A stretch of 64,000 nt of DNA from Sphingomonas sanguinis (GTDB lineage: Bacteria > Pseudomonadota > Alphaproteobacteria > Sphingomonadales > Sphingomonadaceae): the NCBI RefSeq assembly GCF_019297835.1, contig NZ_CP079203.1, positions 3,152,501-3,216,500 of the forward strand, in the 5' to 3' direction. Below are positions 24,400-33,431 of the stretch, in pieces. Every line of letters starts with the position of its first letter. Position 1 is the stretch's first letter. A program made the position numbers and the translations under genes. Under the pieces are notes generated by a model. It was not told where the DNA came from. It searched no databases and was given only the letters and a program-made list of their open reading frames with translations.

Positions 24400-25478
24400 T
24401 CGCTGTATCCCGCCGGCACCGGCCAATCGGGCCGCGTCACCGCCAGCGCGCGGAACAGCGTGCCCATGTCCTGCATCAGCCGGTTGCGATCGGCGAGCAG
24501 CGCGTCGGCGCGGTCGGGATGCGCGCGGGCGAGGCTGGCGGTGCGCTGGTCGATGCCCAGGCTGCCCAGCAGGTCGCGCTGCGACACCGGGCCGAAGGCG
24601 GCTAAACCGCTTCCTTGCGCAGCGGCGGCCAATGTCGTGAAGTCGACATGCGCGCTCAGATCCTGCTCACCGGGCCGGTCAAAGGGGTTGGCATAGGCAT
24701 GGCCGCGTACCGCCTGCAACGTGTCGGCGATGGCGGGGCCTTCATAGCCGTAATCGACGATCAGCGCCGCACCGCCTTGCCCGGCGATCCGCGCGGACAG
24801 GCTGCGCATCACCGCGACGCTGGCGGGCGAGACTTCGATGACCGATCCGGCCTCGGCTTCACGCAGCGGTTCGGGGATGATCTCGTTCGGCACCGGGGGA
24901 CCTGCGATCGGCAGGAAGAGCAGGTCCTGCGCCGCGACCAGCCGCTCATGCCAGCCATCGCCGCGCCGGACGAGCTGGCGGATGGGGAGGGCGTCGAAAA
25001 ACTCGTTGGCGACGACGATCAGCGGTCGGTCGGTCGGCAACGTCTCGACCGTATCGTGCCAGGTCGCATCCGCCACTCGCTCCGCCTGAGCGGTGCGCAG
25101 CGTGGCGCTGGTCTCGACGAAATGGATGCTGGGGTGGAAGCCCGCCTTGGCCATGGCGCGCCGGGCGTCGGCGGCTAGGGTTCCGCGCCCCGGACCCAGC
25201 TCGACCCAATACGCCTCCGGCCGCCCCGCCCGGTCCCACAAATCGGCGCACCACAGGCCGACCAACTCGCCGAACATCTGGCTGATCTCGGGGCTGGTGG
25301 TGAAGTCGCCGCTCGCGCCCAGCGGATCGCGCGTGCCGTAATAATGCGCATTGGCGGCGGCCATGAACTGCGCCACCGGGATCGGCCCGGCCAGCGCGAT
25401 AGCGCGGGCGAGCCGTTCGGGCAGCGCGTCCTCCGGCGCGGGCTTGTGATCGGCGGGGGGGATCAGCGGGTTGGTCAT
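24396..25478 (-). CDS. MidA/NDUFAF7-type SAM-dependent methyltransferase
   Basis: This 360-residue protein matches COG1565. It has the GDFTTSPEISQMFGE motif near the N terminus, the SAM-binding ELGPGRGTLAADARRA and the IVDYGYEG segment. The eukaryotic relative NDUFAF7 methylates an arginine of a complex I subunit and is needed for complex I assembly; a bacterial role is assumed by homology. It precedes the acetyltransferase and pgeF genes in an overlapping run and follows lgt on the same strand after a 40-bp gap. Confidence 0.9.
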   Translation of the reverse strand: MTNPLIPPADHKPAPEDALPERLARAIALAGPIPVAQFMAAANAHYYGTRDPLGASGDFTTSPEISQMFGELVGLWCADLWDRAGRPEAYWVELGPGRGTLAADARRAMAKAGFHPSIHFVETSATLRTAQAERVADATWHDTVETLPTDRPLIVVANEFFDALPIRQLVRRGDGWHERLVAAQDLLFLPIAGPPVPNEIIPEPLREAEAGSVIEVSPASVAVMRSLSARIAGQGGAALIVDYGYEGPAIADTLQAVRGHAYANPFDRPGEQDLSAHVDFTTLAAAAQGSGLAAFGPVSQRDLLGSLGIDQRTASLARAHPDRADALLADRNRLMQDMGTLFRALAVTRPDWPVPAGYSE

Positions 25479-25518
25479 GCCTCCGCTCTGCCGATCCCAT
25501 CCCTTCGTCGCAAGGGGA

Positions 25519-26400
25519 TCAGGAAACGCTATCGGGGCCCGCGATCGGCTCGACCCGGACGCGACGCGCCTTGGCCGAGTTCATCAGGTATAGCCCGCCC
25601 AGGATCATCGGTACGCACAGCCACTGGCCCATGTGCAGCCCAGTCACCTCCGCAAAGGCGCGCAGCTGCTGGTCGGGCTCGCGGAAGAACTCGACGATGA
25701 AGCGCGCAATGCCATAGCCGAGCAGGAACAGCCCCGACAGCTTGCCCGGGTCGTAACGCGCCTTGGTCCGCCAGAAGGCGAAGCTCATCACCGCGAACAG
25801 GACCAGGCCTTCCAGCCCGGCCTCGTACAGCTGACTGGGATGGCGCGCGGGGTCGGGCAGGCCGAAGGGTACGGTGCGCGGGAAGATGATCGCCCAGGGC
25901 ACGTCCGACGGCTTGCCCCACAGCTCGCCGTTCACGAAATTGGCGAGGCGGCCCAAGAACAGCCCGACCGGCGCGGTGCAGACCAGATAGTCCAGGATAC
26001 GCAGCCAGCTGAGCTTGTGCTTGCGCGCGAAGAGGATGACGCCGATGCCGACACCGATCGCGCCGCCATGGAAGCTCATGCCGCCGTCCCACAACCGGAT
26101 GATCCGCAGCGGGTGCAGAAACATCTCGGGCGCGTAGAAGATCACATAGCCGATCCGCCCGCCCAGGATGATGCCCAGCGTGGCATAGAAAACCAGATCG
26201 TCCGCATGCGCCCGCGACATCGGCGCACCCGGCCGGTCGAGCATCTTGCCCAGATACCACCAGCCGAACAGGATGCCGGTGATATAGGCCAGGCTGTACC
26301 AGCGCAGCGTGAAGAAGCCGATCGAGAACACATCCGGGTGCAACCCCAGATCCTCGAACCGGATATGGCCACCGGCGGCGGCAAGCATGGAGAGGATCAA
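25519..26400 (-). CDS. lgt: Prolipoprotein diacylglyceryl transferase Lgt
   Basis: Lgt transfers diacylglycerol from phosphatidylglycerol to the lipobox Cys of prolipoproteins in the inner membrane. The 293-residue protein has seven hydrophobic segments and the family motifs [20 protein letters not shown] and [13 protein letters not shown]. It probably modifies the OmpA-like and M23 lipoproteins of this window among many others. Promoter signals are not obvious in the 480-bp gap upstream. Confidence 0.96.
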   Translation of the reverse strand: MILSMLAAAGGHIRFEDLGLHPDVFSIGFFTLRWYSLAYITGILFGWWYLGKMLDRPGAPMSRAHADDLVFYATLGIILGGRIGYVIFYAPEMFLHPLRIIRLWDGGMSFHGGAIGVGIGVILFARKHKLSWLRILDYLVCTAPVGLFLGRLANFVNGELWGKPSDVPWAIIFPRTVPFGLPDPARHPSQLYEAGLEGLVLFAVMSFAFWRTKARYDPGKLSGLFLLGYGIARFIVEFFREPDQQLRAFAEVTGLHMGQWLCVPMILGGLYLMNSAKARRVRVEPIAGPDSVS

Positions 26401-26484
26401 ATGCGTTTCCCTTTCTGGCCCGCTTCATAGAGCGGTCGTGGGACAACACCAAGACCATGGGTTCGGTGCCGTCTGGTGCGGGGG

Positions 26485-26575
26485 CGTGGCCTTCGACTTC
26501 GCTCAGGCTGAACGGAGGTAGTATATGGTTCTGGATACAAGAACCCGTTCAGCCTGAGCGAAGTCGAAGGCCACG
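26485..26575. repeat. Palindromic repeat, family A (copy 2)
   Basis: Arms 26485-26515 and 26545-26575 are perfect inverted copies with the core TTCGACTTCGCTCAGGCTG. The loop is about 29 bases. It lies in the 26401-26884 gap between lgt and the molybdenum hydroxylase gene. Confidence 0.9.
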
Positions 26576-26591
26576 CTGGACGGTGCCCAAG

Positions 26592-26808
26592 TTCGAATCA
26601 CGCGAAGCCGCGAAGACACGAAGAAGAATGGTTCGCGCAGAGGTGCGGAGGACGCAGAGGTGTCTGGTCCGGCCGCAAGGCCAATCCATACTCCATGAGC
26701 GACACGGTCTGCCGATCGAGACGGCAGGGACCCGTGGCACCGTCCCCCTCTGCGTCCTCTGCGCCTCTGCGCGCCAGAAAACTTCGCGCCATCGCGGCTT
26801 CGCGTGAA
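26592..26808. repeat. Long imperfect inverted repeat, miniature-element-like
   Basis: TCACGCGAAGCCGCGAAGAC at the left pairs with the CGCGGCTTCGCGTGA at the right, and inner GCAGAGGTGCGGAGGACGC pairs with GCGTCCTCTGCGCCTCTGC. The unit is about 217 bp with no ORF of note and an internal spacer near 26665-26745. It looks like a non-autonomous mobile or structural repeat; no flanking duplication was confirmed. Confidence 0.6.
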
Positions 26809-26884
26809 CAATCGACCCCCTCGCTTTGAGACAGTCAAACCCCCTGCTTGCCTGCCCGCCCTTGTCCGCTAAGGCTCCACCGCG

Positions 26885-29098
26885 ATGGAGTTGAGCAGGC
26901 GCAATATCTTGGTCGGCGGAGGGCTCGGCGCCGGTTTGGTCGTCGCCTGGGGCTTGTGGCCGCGCGCCTATCCGCCGAGCCTGACGACCGAACCGGGCGA
27001 GCAGGCGTTCGGCGCATGGCTGAAGATCGGGCGCGACGGCATCGTCACCGTGGCGGTGCCCCAGGCTGAGCATGGTCAGGGGATCAGCACCGCGCTGGCC
27101 CAGGTCGTCGCCGACGAGCTGGGCGCGGACTGGCGCACCGTCGCGGTCGAGCCTGCGCCGCTCAGCCCGCTCTACGCCAATCCGGTCGGGGTCGATTCGC
27201 TGTTCGAGGGCGCGTTCGGTCGCCTGCCCGAGGGCGTGCGCGACGAATGGCTGCGGCGCGACCGGGTGATGCTGACCGCCGGGTCCAGTAGCTTGCGCAT
27301 GTTCGAAGGGCCCGCCCGTGCCGCCGCCGCAACCGCGCGCGCGCTGATGGCGCAGGCGGCCGCCCGGCGCTGGGGCGTCGACTGGAGCGCGTGCGAGGCC
27401 AAAGACGGCTTCATCGTCCATGGCGACAAGCGGCTGCGCTTCGCCGAACTGGCCGAGGCGGCGGCGGGCGAGACCGTGCCGCATCCACTGCCGCTGGGCA
27501 GCGGCGGCGCGGGCAAGCTGGCGGGCAAGGACGTGCCCCGGCTCGATTCGCCCGCCAAACTCGATGGCTCGGCCAATTTCACCGCCGACATCCGCCTGCC
27601 CGACATGGTCCATGTCGCGCTTCGCCATGGGCCACTGGGCCACACCCGCGCCATCCGCGTCGACCGCGCGGCGGCGATGAAGGTGCCGGGCGTCGTCGAG
27701 GTGATCGAAGGCGAGGATTGGGTCGCGGTCGCCGCCAGCAGCTGGTGGATCGCGCAAAAGGGTCTCGATGCGGCGGCGCCGCGTGCGGTCAGCGACGGGG
27801 CGGTGCCGACCTCGCAGGCCATCGCGCAAGGACTGGAGGCTGCGCTCAAGGAAGAAGGCCATAGCGTCCTGACGCGCGGCGATGTCGCGGTGGGGCTCGA
27901 GGGGCCGGGGCTGATCGAGGCCCGCTACCGCATCGGCACCGGCGTCCATGCCGCGATCGAGCCGCGCGCGGCGGTGGCGGCGTGGCAGGATGGCGGGCTG
28001 GAACTATGGGTGCCGACCCAGGCCCCCGAAGCCACGTGCAAGGTCGCGGCGCGGGCGGCGGCGATCCCCGAGGATCGGGTGATCGTCCATGCCATGCCGA
28101 TCGGCGGCGGCTTCGGCCAGGGGCTAGAGCAGGATGCGGTGGCGCAGGCGGCGACGATCGCGGCGAAGCTGAAACGGCCGGTCAACGTCCAATGGTCGCG
28201 CACCGAGGATTTGCGCCGCGACGCCTGGCGCGCGCCCGCCATCGCCCGGATGACCGCGCGGCTGGAGCAGGGCAAGCTGGTCGGCTGGCGTGGCCGGATC
28301 GCGACGCCCTCGACCGGCGCGGCGCTGGCCGGGCGGGTGATGCCCGCCGGACTGGTCCGCTGGGGGATGCGCGGACAGGGGCGGGGTGATGCCTATGCGA
28401 TGGGCGGGGCGGTGCCGCCCTATGCGATTCCGGCGATGGCGGTGCATCATCATGACGCGGTGCTGCTGATCGAAACCGGCCATGTGCGCGGGGGCGCGCA
28501 TGTCGCCAACTGCTTCGTCACCGAATCCTTCATTGACGAATGCGCGCGGGCGGCGGGGGCCGATCCGCTGGCGTGGCGAATCGCGATGCTGGGCGAGGAA
28601 CCTAGGCTGGCGCGCTGCCTGTCGACCGCCGCCTCGTTGGGCGGCTGGGAAGGCGGCGCGACGGGTAGTGGGCAGGGCGTTGCCGCGCATGGCTTTCGTG
28701 GCAGCTATGTCGCGGTGATGGCCGAGACGCACCGGGACGAGAATGGCCGCCCGGTGGTCGACCGGCTGGTCGCCGCCATCGACTGTGGCCGGGTGGTCAA
28801 CCCCGACATCGTACGCCAGCAGATCGAGGGCGGGCTGATCTTCGGTCTGGCCGCCTTGCGCGGCGGCGCGGTCGGGTTCGAGCGGGGCTGGGCCACGCCG
28901 TCGCGGCTCGGCGCGCTGAACCTGCCGCGCCTCGCCGACACGCCCGATATCACGGTCGAGCTTATCGCCTCCGACGAAGCGCCCGGCGGGGTGGGTGAGC
29001 TGGCCGTGCCGCCGGTCGCGCCCGCCATCGCCAACGCGCTCGCCACCCTGCCCGGCTTCCCACGGATACGAAGCCTGCCGATGGAGTTGTCCGCCTGA
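26885..29098 (+). CDS. Molybdopterin-binding subunit of a xanthine dehydrogenase-family oxidoreductase (isoquinoline 1-oxidoreductase beta type)
   Basis: The 737-residue protein has a Tat-type signal with twin Arg (LSRRNILVGGG) and a hydrophobic stretch. The molybdenum cofactor subunit motifs are GGGFGQGLEQDAVAQA, GAHVANCFVTESFIDE and the C-terminal GGVGELAVPPVAPAIANA, whose Glu is the expected catalytic base. The usual small [2Fe-2S] subunit gene is not next to it, and no cytochrome or XdhC gene is in the window. The substrate is unknown; isoquinoline, aldehydes or N-heterocycles are family substrates. Its stop overlaps the hemH start. Confidence 0.85.
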   Translation: MELSRRNILVGGGLGAGLVVAWGLWPRAYPPSLTTEPGEQAFGAWLKIGRDGIVTVAVPQAEHGQGISTALAQVVADELGADWRTVAVEPAPLSPLYANPVGVDSLFEGAFGRLPEGVRDEWLRRDRVMLTAGSSSLRMFEGPARAAAATARALMAQAAARRWGVDWSACEAKDGFIVHGDKRLRFAELAEAAAGETVPHPLPLGSGGAGKLAGKDVPRLDSPAKLDGSANFTADIRLPDMVHVALRHGPLGHTRAIRVDRAAAMKVPGVVEVIEGEDWVAVAASSWWIAQKGLDAAAPRAVSDGAVPTSQAIAQGLEAALKEEGHSVLTRGDVAVGLEGPGLIEARYRIGTGVHAAIEPRAAVAAWQDGGLELWVPTQAPEATCKVAARAAAIPEDRVIVHAMPIGGGFGQGLEQDAVAQAATIAAKLKRPVNVQWSRTEDLRRDAWRAPAIARMTARLEQGKLVGWRGRIATPSTGAALAGRVMPAGLVRWGMRGQGRGDAYAMGGAVPPYAIPAMAVHHHDAVLLIETGHVRGGAHVANCFVTESFIDECARAAGADPLAWRIAMLGEEPRLARCLSTAASLGGWEGGATGSGQGVAAHGFRGSYVAVMAETHRDENGRPVVDRLVAAIDCGRVVNPDIVRQQIEGGLIFGLAALRGGAVGFERGWATPSRLGALNLPRLADTPDITVELIASDEAPGGVGELAVPPVAPAIANALATLPGFPRIRSLPMELSA

Positions 29099-30111
29099 TG
29101 CTGCCGCCCGACCATCCCCCCGTGCCGCGCCCGAAGATCGGCGTGCTGTTGATGAACTTGGGCACGCCCGATGGGCCGGACCCGAAGTCGGTAAAGCGGT
29201 ACTTGCGCGAGTTCCTGTCCGACCGCCGGGTGATCGAAATCCCGGCGCTGCTGTGGCAGCCGATCCTGCGCGGCATCATCCTGAATACCCGGCCGAAAAA
29301 GTCCGCCCATGCCTATTCGCTGGTGTGGCGCGACGACGGCTCGCCCTTGGCCGCAATCACGCGGGCGCAGGCGGTGGCGTTGAAGGACGCGTTCGGGCCG
29401 GGCGTGATGGTCGACTGGGCGATGCGCTATGGCCGCCCCGCCATCACCGACCAGGTGAAGGCGATGAAGGCGGCGGGGTGCGAGCGTATCCTGCTGGCGC
29501 CGCTCTATCCGCAATATTGCGCGGCGACGACCGCCACCGCCAATGACCGGGCGTTCGCGCATCTCGCGACGATGCGCTGGCAGCCCGCGATCCGCACCCT
29601 GCCGCCCTATTATGACGATGCCCTCTATATCGACGCGCTGAAGACCCAGCTGGAGGCGCAGTTCGCCTCGCTGGATTTCGAGCCGGAGGCGGTGGTCGCC
29701 AGCTTTCACGGGATGCCGCAACGGACGCTGGAGCTGGGCGATCCCTATCACTGCCATTGTCGCAAGACTGCGCGGCTGCTGGCCGAGGCGATGAAGGACA
29801 CGCTGAACGGCCGCGAGCTGCTGGTCGCGTTCCAGTCGCGATTCGGCCGTGCCAAATGGCTGGAGCCTGCGACCGATACGGTGCTCGAATCGCTGCCGGG
29901 ACGCGGCATCCGCAAGGTCGCGATCCTGGCACCGGGCTTTTCGGCCGACTGTATCGAGACGCTGGAAGAACTGGCGATTCGCGGTCGCGAAAGTTTCGAG
30001 GGGGCAGGCGGCACCCATTTCGCCTATCTCCCGTGCCTTAACGACAGTGATGCCGGGATCGCGATGCTGCGCGGATTGATCGAACGCGAGCTTCAGGGCT
30101 GGTTGCCGTAG
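29098..30111 (+). CDS. hemH: Ferrochelatase HemH
   Basis: HemH inserts Fe2+ into protoporphyrin IX, the last step of heme synthesis. The 337-residue protein has the N-terminal LLMNLGTPDGPD, the PLYPQYCAATTA motif, the catalytic H204 in SFHGMPQRTLELGDPYHCHC, and the C-terminal PGFSADCIETLEELA. The ATG overlaps the stop of the preceding oxidoreductase gene (TGATG), so both may be coupled, although no metabolic link is obvious. Confidence 0.96.
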   Translation: MLPPDHPPVPRPKIGVLLMNLGTPDGPDPKSVKRYLREFLSDRRVIEIPALLWQPILRGIILNTRPKKSAHAYSLVWRDDGSPLAAITRAQAVALKDAFGPGVMVDWAMRYGRPAITDQVKAMKAAGCERILLAPLYPQYCAATTATANDRAFAHLATMRWQPAIRTLPPYYDDALYIDALKTQLEAQFASLDFEPEAVVASFHGMPQRTLELGDPYHCHCRKTARLLAEAMKDTLNGRELLVAFQSRFGRAKWLEPATDTVLESLPGRGIRKVAILAPGFSADCIETLEELAIRGRESFEGAGGTHFAYLPCLNDSDAGIAMLRGLIERELQGWLP

Positions 30112-30126
30112 CGTAATGTTACGTTT

Positions 30127-30165
30127 CGCGCCGTCTTCGCCATTGCGGACGGCGCGTGCCCCTTT
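30127..30165 (+). terminator. Weak terminator after hemH
   Basis: CGCGCCGTC and GACGGCGCG form a nine-bp stem (30127-30156), followed by TGCCCCTTTT. The T tract is short. A small palindrome CGTAA-TG-TTACG lies just before it. Confidence 0.5.
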
Positions 30166-30195
30166 TAAGCCACAATCTCAAATGGGAGAGGTTGA

Positions 30196-30918
30196 ATGGC
30201 ACGGGTCGCGATTGTGACGGGTGGTACGCGCGGTATCGGCGAGGCGATCAGCCTGGCCTTGAAGGAGGCGGGTGTCACCGTCGCCGCCAACTATGCGGGC
30301 AATGACGAGCGCGCGCGCGAGTTTTCGGAGCGGACCGGGATCAAGGCGTATAAGTGGGACGTCGCCGATTACGACGCCGTACAGGCGGGCGTCGCCCAGG
30401 TCGCCGAGGAACTGGGTCCGGTCGATATCGTCGTCAACAATGCGGGCATCACCCGTGACGGCACGCTTTTGAAAATGACCTACCAGATGTGGAAAGAGGT
30501 CATGGATACCAACCTTGGCGGTTGCTTCAACATGGCCAAGGCGGTGTTCCCCGGCATGCGGGAGCGCAAATGGGGCCGCATCGTCAATATCGGTTCGATC
30601 AACGGCCAGGCGGGTCAGTATGGCCAGGTCAACTATGCGGCCGCCAAGTCGGGCATCCATGGCTTCACCAAGGCGCTGGCACAGGAAGGCGCGCGCGTCG
30701 GCGTGACCGTCAACGCGATCGCACCGGGCTATATCGACACCGACATGGTCGCTGCCGTCCCCGCCGACGTGCTGGAAAAGATCGTCGCCAAAATCCCGGT
30801 CGGCCGTCTCGGCCAGGCGCATGAGATTGCGCGCGGCGTTGCCTTCCTCTGCTCGGACGAGGCGGGCTTCGTCACCGGTTCGACCCTGTCGATCAATGGC
30901 GGCCAGCATATGTATTGA
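30196..30918 (+). CDS. phaB: Acetoacetyl-CoA reductase (polyhydroxybutyrate synthesis)
   Basis: PhaB reduces acetoacetyl-CoA to (R)-3-hydroxybutyryl-CoA with NADPH, the second step of PHB synthesis. The 240-residue SDR protein has the cofactor motif TGGTRGIGEAI (about 8-18), NNAG (81-84), the catalytic S134, Y147 and K151 (YAAAK), and the acetoacetyl-CoA reductase features GQFGQ-like GQYGQVNY and the C-terminal GGQHMY. A Shine-Dalgarno GGGAGAGG precedes it. phaA and phaC are not in the window. Confidence 0.92.
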   Translation: MARVAIVTGGTRGIGEAISLALKEAGVTVAANYAGNDERAREFSERTGIKAYKWDVADYDAVQAGVAQVAEELGPVDIVVNNAGITRDGTLLKMTYQMWKEVMDTNLGGCFNMAKAVFPGMRERKWGRIVNIGSINGQAGQYGQVNYAAAKSGIHGFTKALAQEGARVGVTVNAIAPGYIDTDMVAAVPADVLEKIVAKIPVGRLGQAHEIARGVAFLCSDEAGFVTGSTLSINGGQHMY

Positions 30919-30939
30919 GTCTGATACCATCCCCACAAG

Positions 30940-31033
30940 CCGTTCGCGCTGAGCGAAGTCGAAGCGCACGCTAGGCGTTCGCCACTTGGCGAGGTTTTAT
31001 CCCTTGGCCTTCGACTTCGCTCAGGCTGAACGG
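30940..31033. repeat. Palindromic repeat, family A (copy 3, reversed order)
   Basis: Here the arm with GAGCGAAGTCGAAG (30940-30966) comes first, and its partner CTTCGACTTCGCTCAGGCTG (31009-31028) second, with a spacer of about 35 bases. It lies between phaB and the minus-strand glycine-zipper gene. Confidence 0.85.
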
Positions 31034-31079
31034 AGGTTTCGCTACATTCGTCTCTTAGGGCAGGGGTAGGTAGCAGCAA

Positions 31080-31112
31080 AAACGCCGACCTCCGGTGGGG
31101 AGATCGGCGTTC
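31080..31112 (-). terminator. Terminator of the glycine-zipper gene
   Basis: On the minus strand, AACGCCGATCT and AGGTCGGCGTT form an eleven-bp stem around a short loop and end in TTTTTGC. A second GC-rich hairpin (GGGCGGG/CCCGCCC) at 31142-31173 lies between it and the stop codon. Confidence 0.8.
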
Positions 31113-31181
31113 CGCCTCGATACGCTACGCGAGAAAACTGGGGCGGGTGGAGCAGATACAGGCTCCGCCCGCCCTAACCGT

Positions 31182-31520
31182 TTAGCGGCAATAACCCGGA
31201 CGGCCCGACCGCTCGATCGCACGGCCCGCCAGCGCGCCTGCGCCGCCGCCGATCAGCGTGCCCAGCGTGCGATCGCCCTGGGTGTCGATGGTCCGGCCCA
31301 GCAGGCCGCCCGCCACCGCGCCGACGATCGTGCCGGTCGTACCCGAGCGGCGGCACTTGCTCGCCTGATACTCGGCGCGCGCACCGTCGTTATAGCCGCG
31401 ATAATAGCGATCCGAATGAGGCGCCCGGCGATAGCGGTGCGCATCGGCGGCGGTCGCTGGCAGCACGGCGCCACCGATCATCGCCATTGCGGTCGCCGCC
31501 AGGGTCAGGATCTTCATCAT
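31182..31520 (-). CDS. Glycine-zipper 2TM-domain protein, exported
   Basis: The 112-residue protein has a signal peptide (MMKILTLAATAMAMIGGAVLPATAA), a Tyr/Arg-rich middle (YYRGYNDGARAEYQASKCRR) and a Gly-rich C terminus (GTIVGAVAGGLLG ... GTLIGGGAGALAGRAI) typical of glycine-zipper 2TM proteins that insert in the outer membrane or periplasm. GGGAGTGAGACC stands before the tandem ATGs at 31520 and 31517. Function is unknown. Confidence 0.8.
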   Translation of the reverse strand: MMKILTLAATAMAMIGGAVLPATAADAHRYRRAPHSDRYYRGYNDGARAEYQASKCRRSGTTGTIVGAVAGGLLGRTIDTQGDRTLGTLIGGGAGALAGRAIERSGRPGYCR

Positions 31521-31698
31521 GGTCTCACTCCCGAAACTCGTGTCGATCGACGGTCCCTTCCGTCGTCGTTGCACCGCTTCTGGGCGATTCGCATTGAGCG
31601 CTTCCTGAATGCCGCCGTTATCCACCGTTCATACAAATGCGGGACGGTGAGGTCGGTCGAGGGGCTGTCGTGCTGCGTCGCAGCGCGTATGAGGCGCC

Positions 31699-32712
31699 AT
31701 GCGCATTTTGCTGTCCTGCCTGTTGATATTGGCCCTGGTGCCGGGATGGTCGGGCGAGCAGCGGCTGCCGCTGTTCGAGGGGGCGGCGGCGCAGATGGAC
31801 TCGCGTCGGGTCGACCTCGATCCGCATGATCCGGCGCGGCGGAAACTGGGCGCGCTGACCTATCTGGGCGGTATCGTGCTGACGAGCCGGTTACCCGCCT
31901 TTGGCGGCTATTCCTCGCTGGCGGTGTCGGGGGACCGTTTCCTGCTGCTCAGCGACGGCGGCAATGTCGTGCGCTTTCGCATGGGGGCGGACTGGACGCC
32001 GCACGACCTGCATTTCTCCAACCTTCCCGCAGGCCCCGCGACGGGATGGATGAAGCAGGACCGCGACAGCGAATCGCTGGCGGTCGACCCGAAGACGGGA
32101 CAACTCTGGGTCGGGTTCGAGCGGTTCAACCAGATTTGGCGCTACGCACCGGACCTCGCGCGAGCCGAGGGCTATGTCGCCCCGCGCGAGATGAAGAACT
32201 GGCCAAAGAATGGCGGGGCCGAATCGCTGGCCCGGATGCCCGATGGCCGATTCGTGACCATTTCCGAAGAGGCGAAGGTCCGGCGCAAATTTTGGCGCGG
32301 CGGTGAGGCGTCACGCCGCAACAGCCGCCAGGCGCTGATCTTTCCCGGCGATCCGCTGAAAGGTCATGCCCGCCGCTTCGCCTATCGCGTGTCGCCGGAC
32401 CATGATGTCGCCGATGCGGCGGCGCTGCCCGACGGATCGCTGGTTATCGTCGAGCGGCGCTTCCGGCTGCCCTTCCGCTTCTCGAATCGGATCATGCTGG
32501 TTCCGGCCGACCAGATCACGCCCGGCAGGGTGGCGCGGGGGCGGTTGATCGCCGAACTCGATTCGCCGCTGATCCACGACAATTTCGAAGGGGTGGCGGT
32601 GACGCAGGAGGCCGGGGCGACGGTCCTGTGGCTGGTGTCGGATGATAACCAGCTGTTTTTGCAGAAGAGCTATCTGCTCAAGTTCCGGCTGAATCGCGCG
32701 GCGGTCCGCTGA
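31699..32712 (+). CDS. Phytase-like esterase family protein, exported
   Basis: The 337-residue protein has a signal-like N terminus (MRILLSCLLILALVPGWSG) and the beta-propeller domain annotated as esterase-like activity of phytase: GGIVLTSRLPAFGGYSSLAVSGD, DRDSESLAVDPKTGQLWVGF, NWPKNGGAESLARMPDGRF and the C-terminal DNFEGVAV. Such proteins are predicted extracytoplasmic hydrolases; the actual substrate is not known. It stands alone between divergent and convergent neighbours. Confidence 0.82.
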   Translation: MRILLSCLLILALVPGWSGEQRLPLFEGAAAQMDSRRVDLDPHDPARRKLGALTYLGGIVLTSRLPAFGGYSSLAVSGDRFLLLSDGGNVVRFRMGADWTPHDLHFSNLPAGPATGWMKQDRDSESLAVDPKTGQLWVGFERFNQIWRYAPDLARAEGYVAPREMKNWPKNGGAESLARMPDGRFVTISEEAKVRRKFWRGGEASRRNSRQALIFPGDPLKGHARRFAYRVSPDHDVADAAALPDGSLVIVERRFRLPFRFSNRIMLVPADQITPGRVARGRLIAELDSPLIHDNFEGVAVTQEAGATVLWLVSDDNQLFLQKSYLLKFRLNRAAVR

Positions 32713-32735
32713 GGGTTTTTGGTCGGCGTCCGGGC

Positions 32736-32880
32736 GTGACCTTCGACTTCGCTCAGGCGGAACGGAGCGCAGGATCGGATCGCACATACCAACCGCCGTT
32801 CAGCCTGAGCCCTTCGGCTGGCTGACGAGCCAGCCGCTCAGGATAAACTTCGGCACAAAGCGCCGAGGTCGAAGGCCACG
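32736..32880. repeat. Palindromic repeat, family A (copy 4), split by a 57-bp insert
   Basis: The left arm is intact (32738-32765). The right arm starts GCCGTTCAGCCTGAGC (32795-32810), is interrupted by about 57 bases (32811-32867), and resumes GTCGAAGGCCACG (32868-32880). The insert holds a perfect hairpin GGCTGGCT-GACG-AGCCAGCC (32816-32835). The insert may itself be a small repeat. Confidence 0.75.
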
Positions 32881-32903
32881 CGAAATCGCAATCAACAACG
32901 ACG

Positions 32904-32931
32904 AAAACCCGCCGCTCCTGGGAGCGGCGGG
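32904..32931 (-). terminator. Terminator of rpmB
   Basis: On the minus strand, CCCGCCGCTCC and GGAGCGGCGGG form a strong stem followed by TTTTCG. It lies 30 bp after the rpmB stop. Confidence 0.8.
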
Positions 32932-32960
32932 CTTCAACCCGTCAACCGACGCGTCGCTGA

Positions 32961-33269
32961 TTAAGCGGCGGCGGCTTCGGTCTTGGCGGCAGCCAGCTTC
33001 TTCACGACGTCGCGCTTCAGGCGACGCACGCGCAGCGACAGCTGATCGTCCGAGGTCTTGACCAGCCAGTTGTCCAGGCCGCCATTGTGCTCGACCGAAC
33101 GCAGGCCGTGGGTCGAAACGCGAAGACGGACGCTCTTCTCGAGCGAGTCCGAAATCAGCGTGACGTTCTGCAGGTTCGGCAGGAACGTACGCTTGGTCTT
33201 GTTGTTGGCGTGGGAAACGTTGTTACCCACCTGCCGGCCCTTGCCGGTCAGCTCGCAAATGCGCGACAT
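32961..33269 (-). CDS. rpmB: 50S ribosomal protein L28
   Basis: L28 is a large-subunit ribosomal protein. The 102-residue product has the family start [27 protein letters not shown] and the conserved [20 protein letters not shown]. The Ala/Lys-rich C-terminal extension ([12 protein letters not shown]) is typical of alphaproteobacteria. AGGATAAC precedes the ATG. Usually unlinked from other ribosomal genes in this class. Confidence 0.96.
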   Translation of the reverse strand: MSRICELTGKGRQVGNNVSHANNKTKRTFLPNLQNVTLISDSLEKSVRLRVSTHGLRSVEHNGGLDNWLVKTSDDQLSLRVRRLKRDVVKKLAAAKTEAAAA

Positions 33270-33431
33270 GATCGTTATCCTGGTTTCAGGCAGTGCCCGG
33301 AAAGGCCGCGCCGATACCCCGTCCGGGGGGTGGCGTCAACCGATTCCCCACAACTGCTCCTGCAAATCGCCCGTGCAACTGGCCTGGGTCGGCTGCGTTG
33401 TTACGGCAACGAACCTTTGGGAGCCAGGGTC

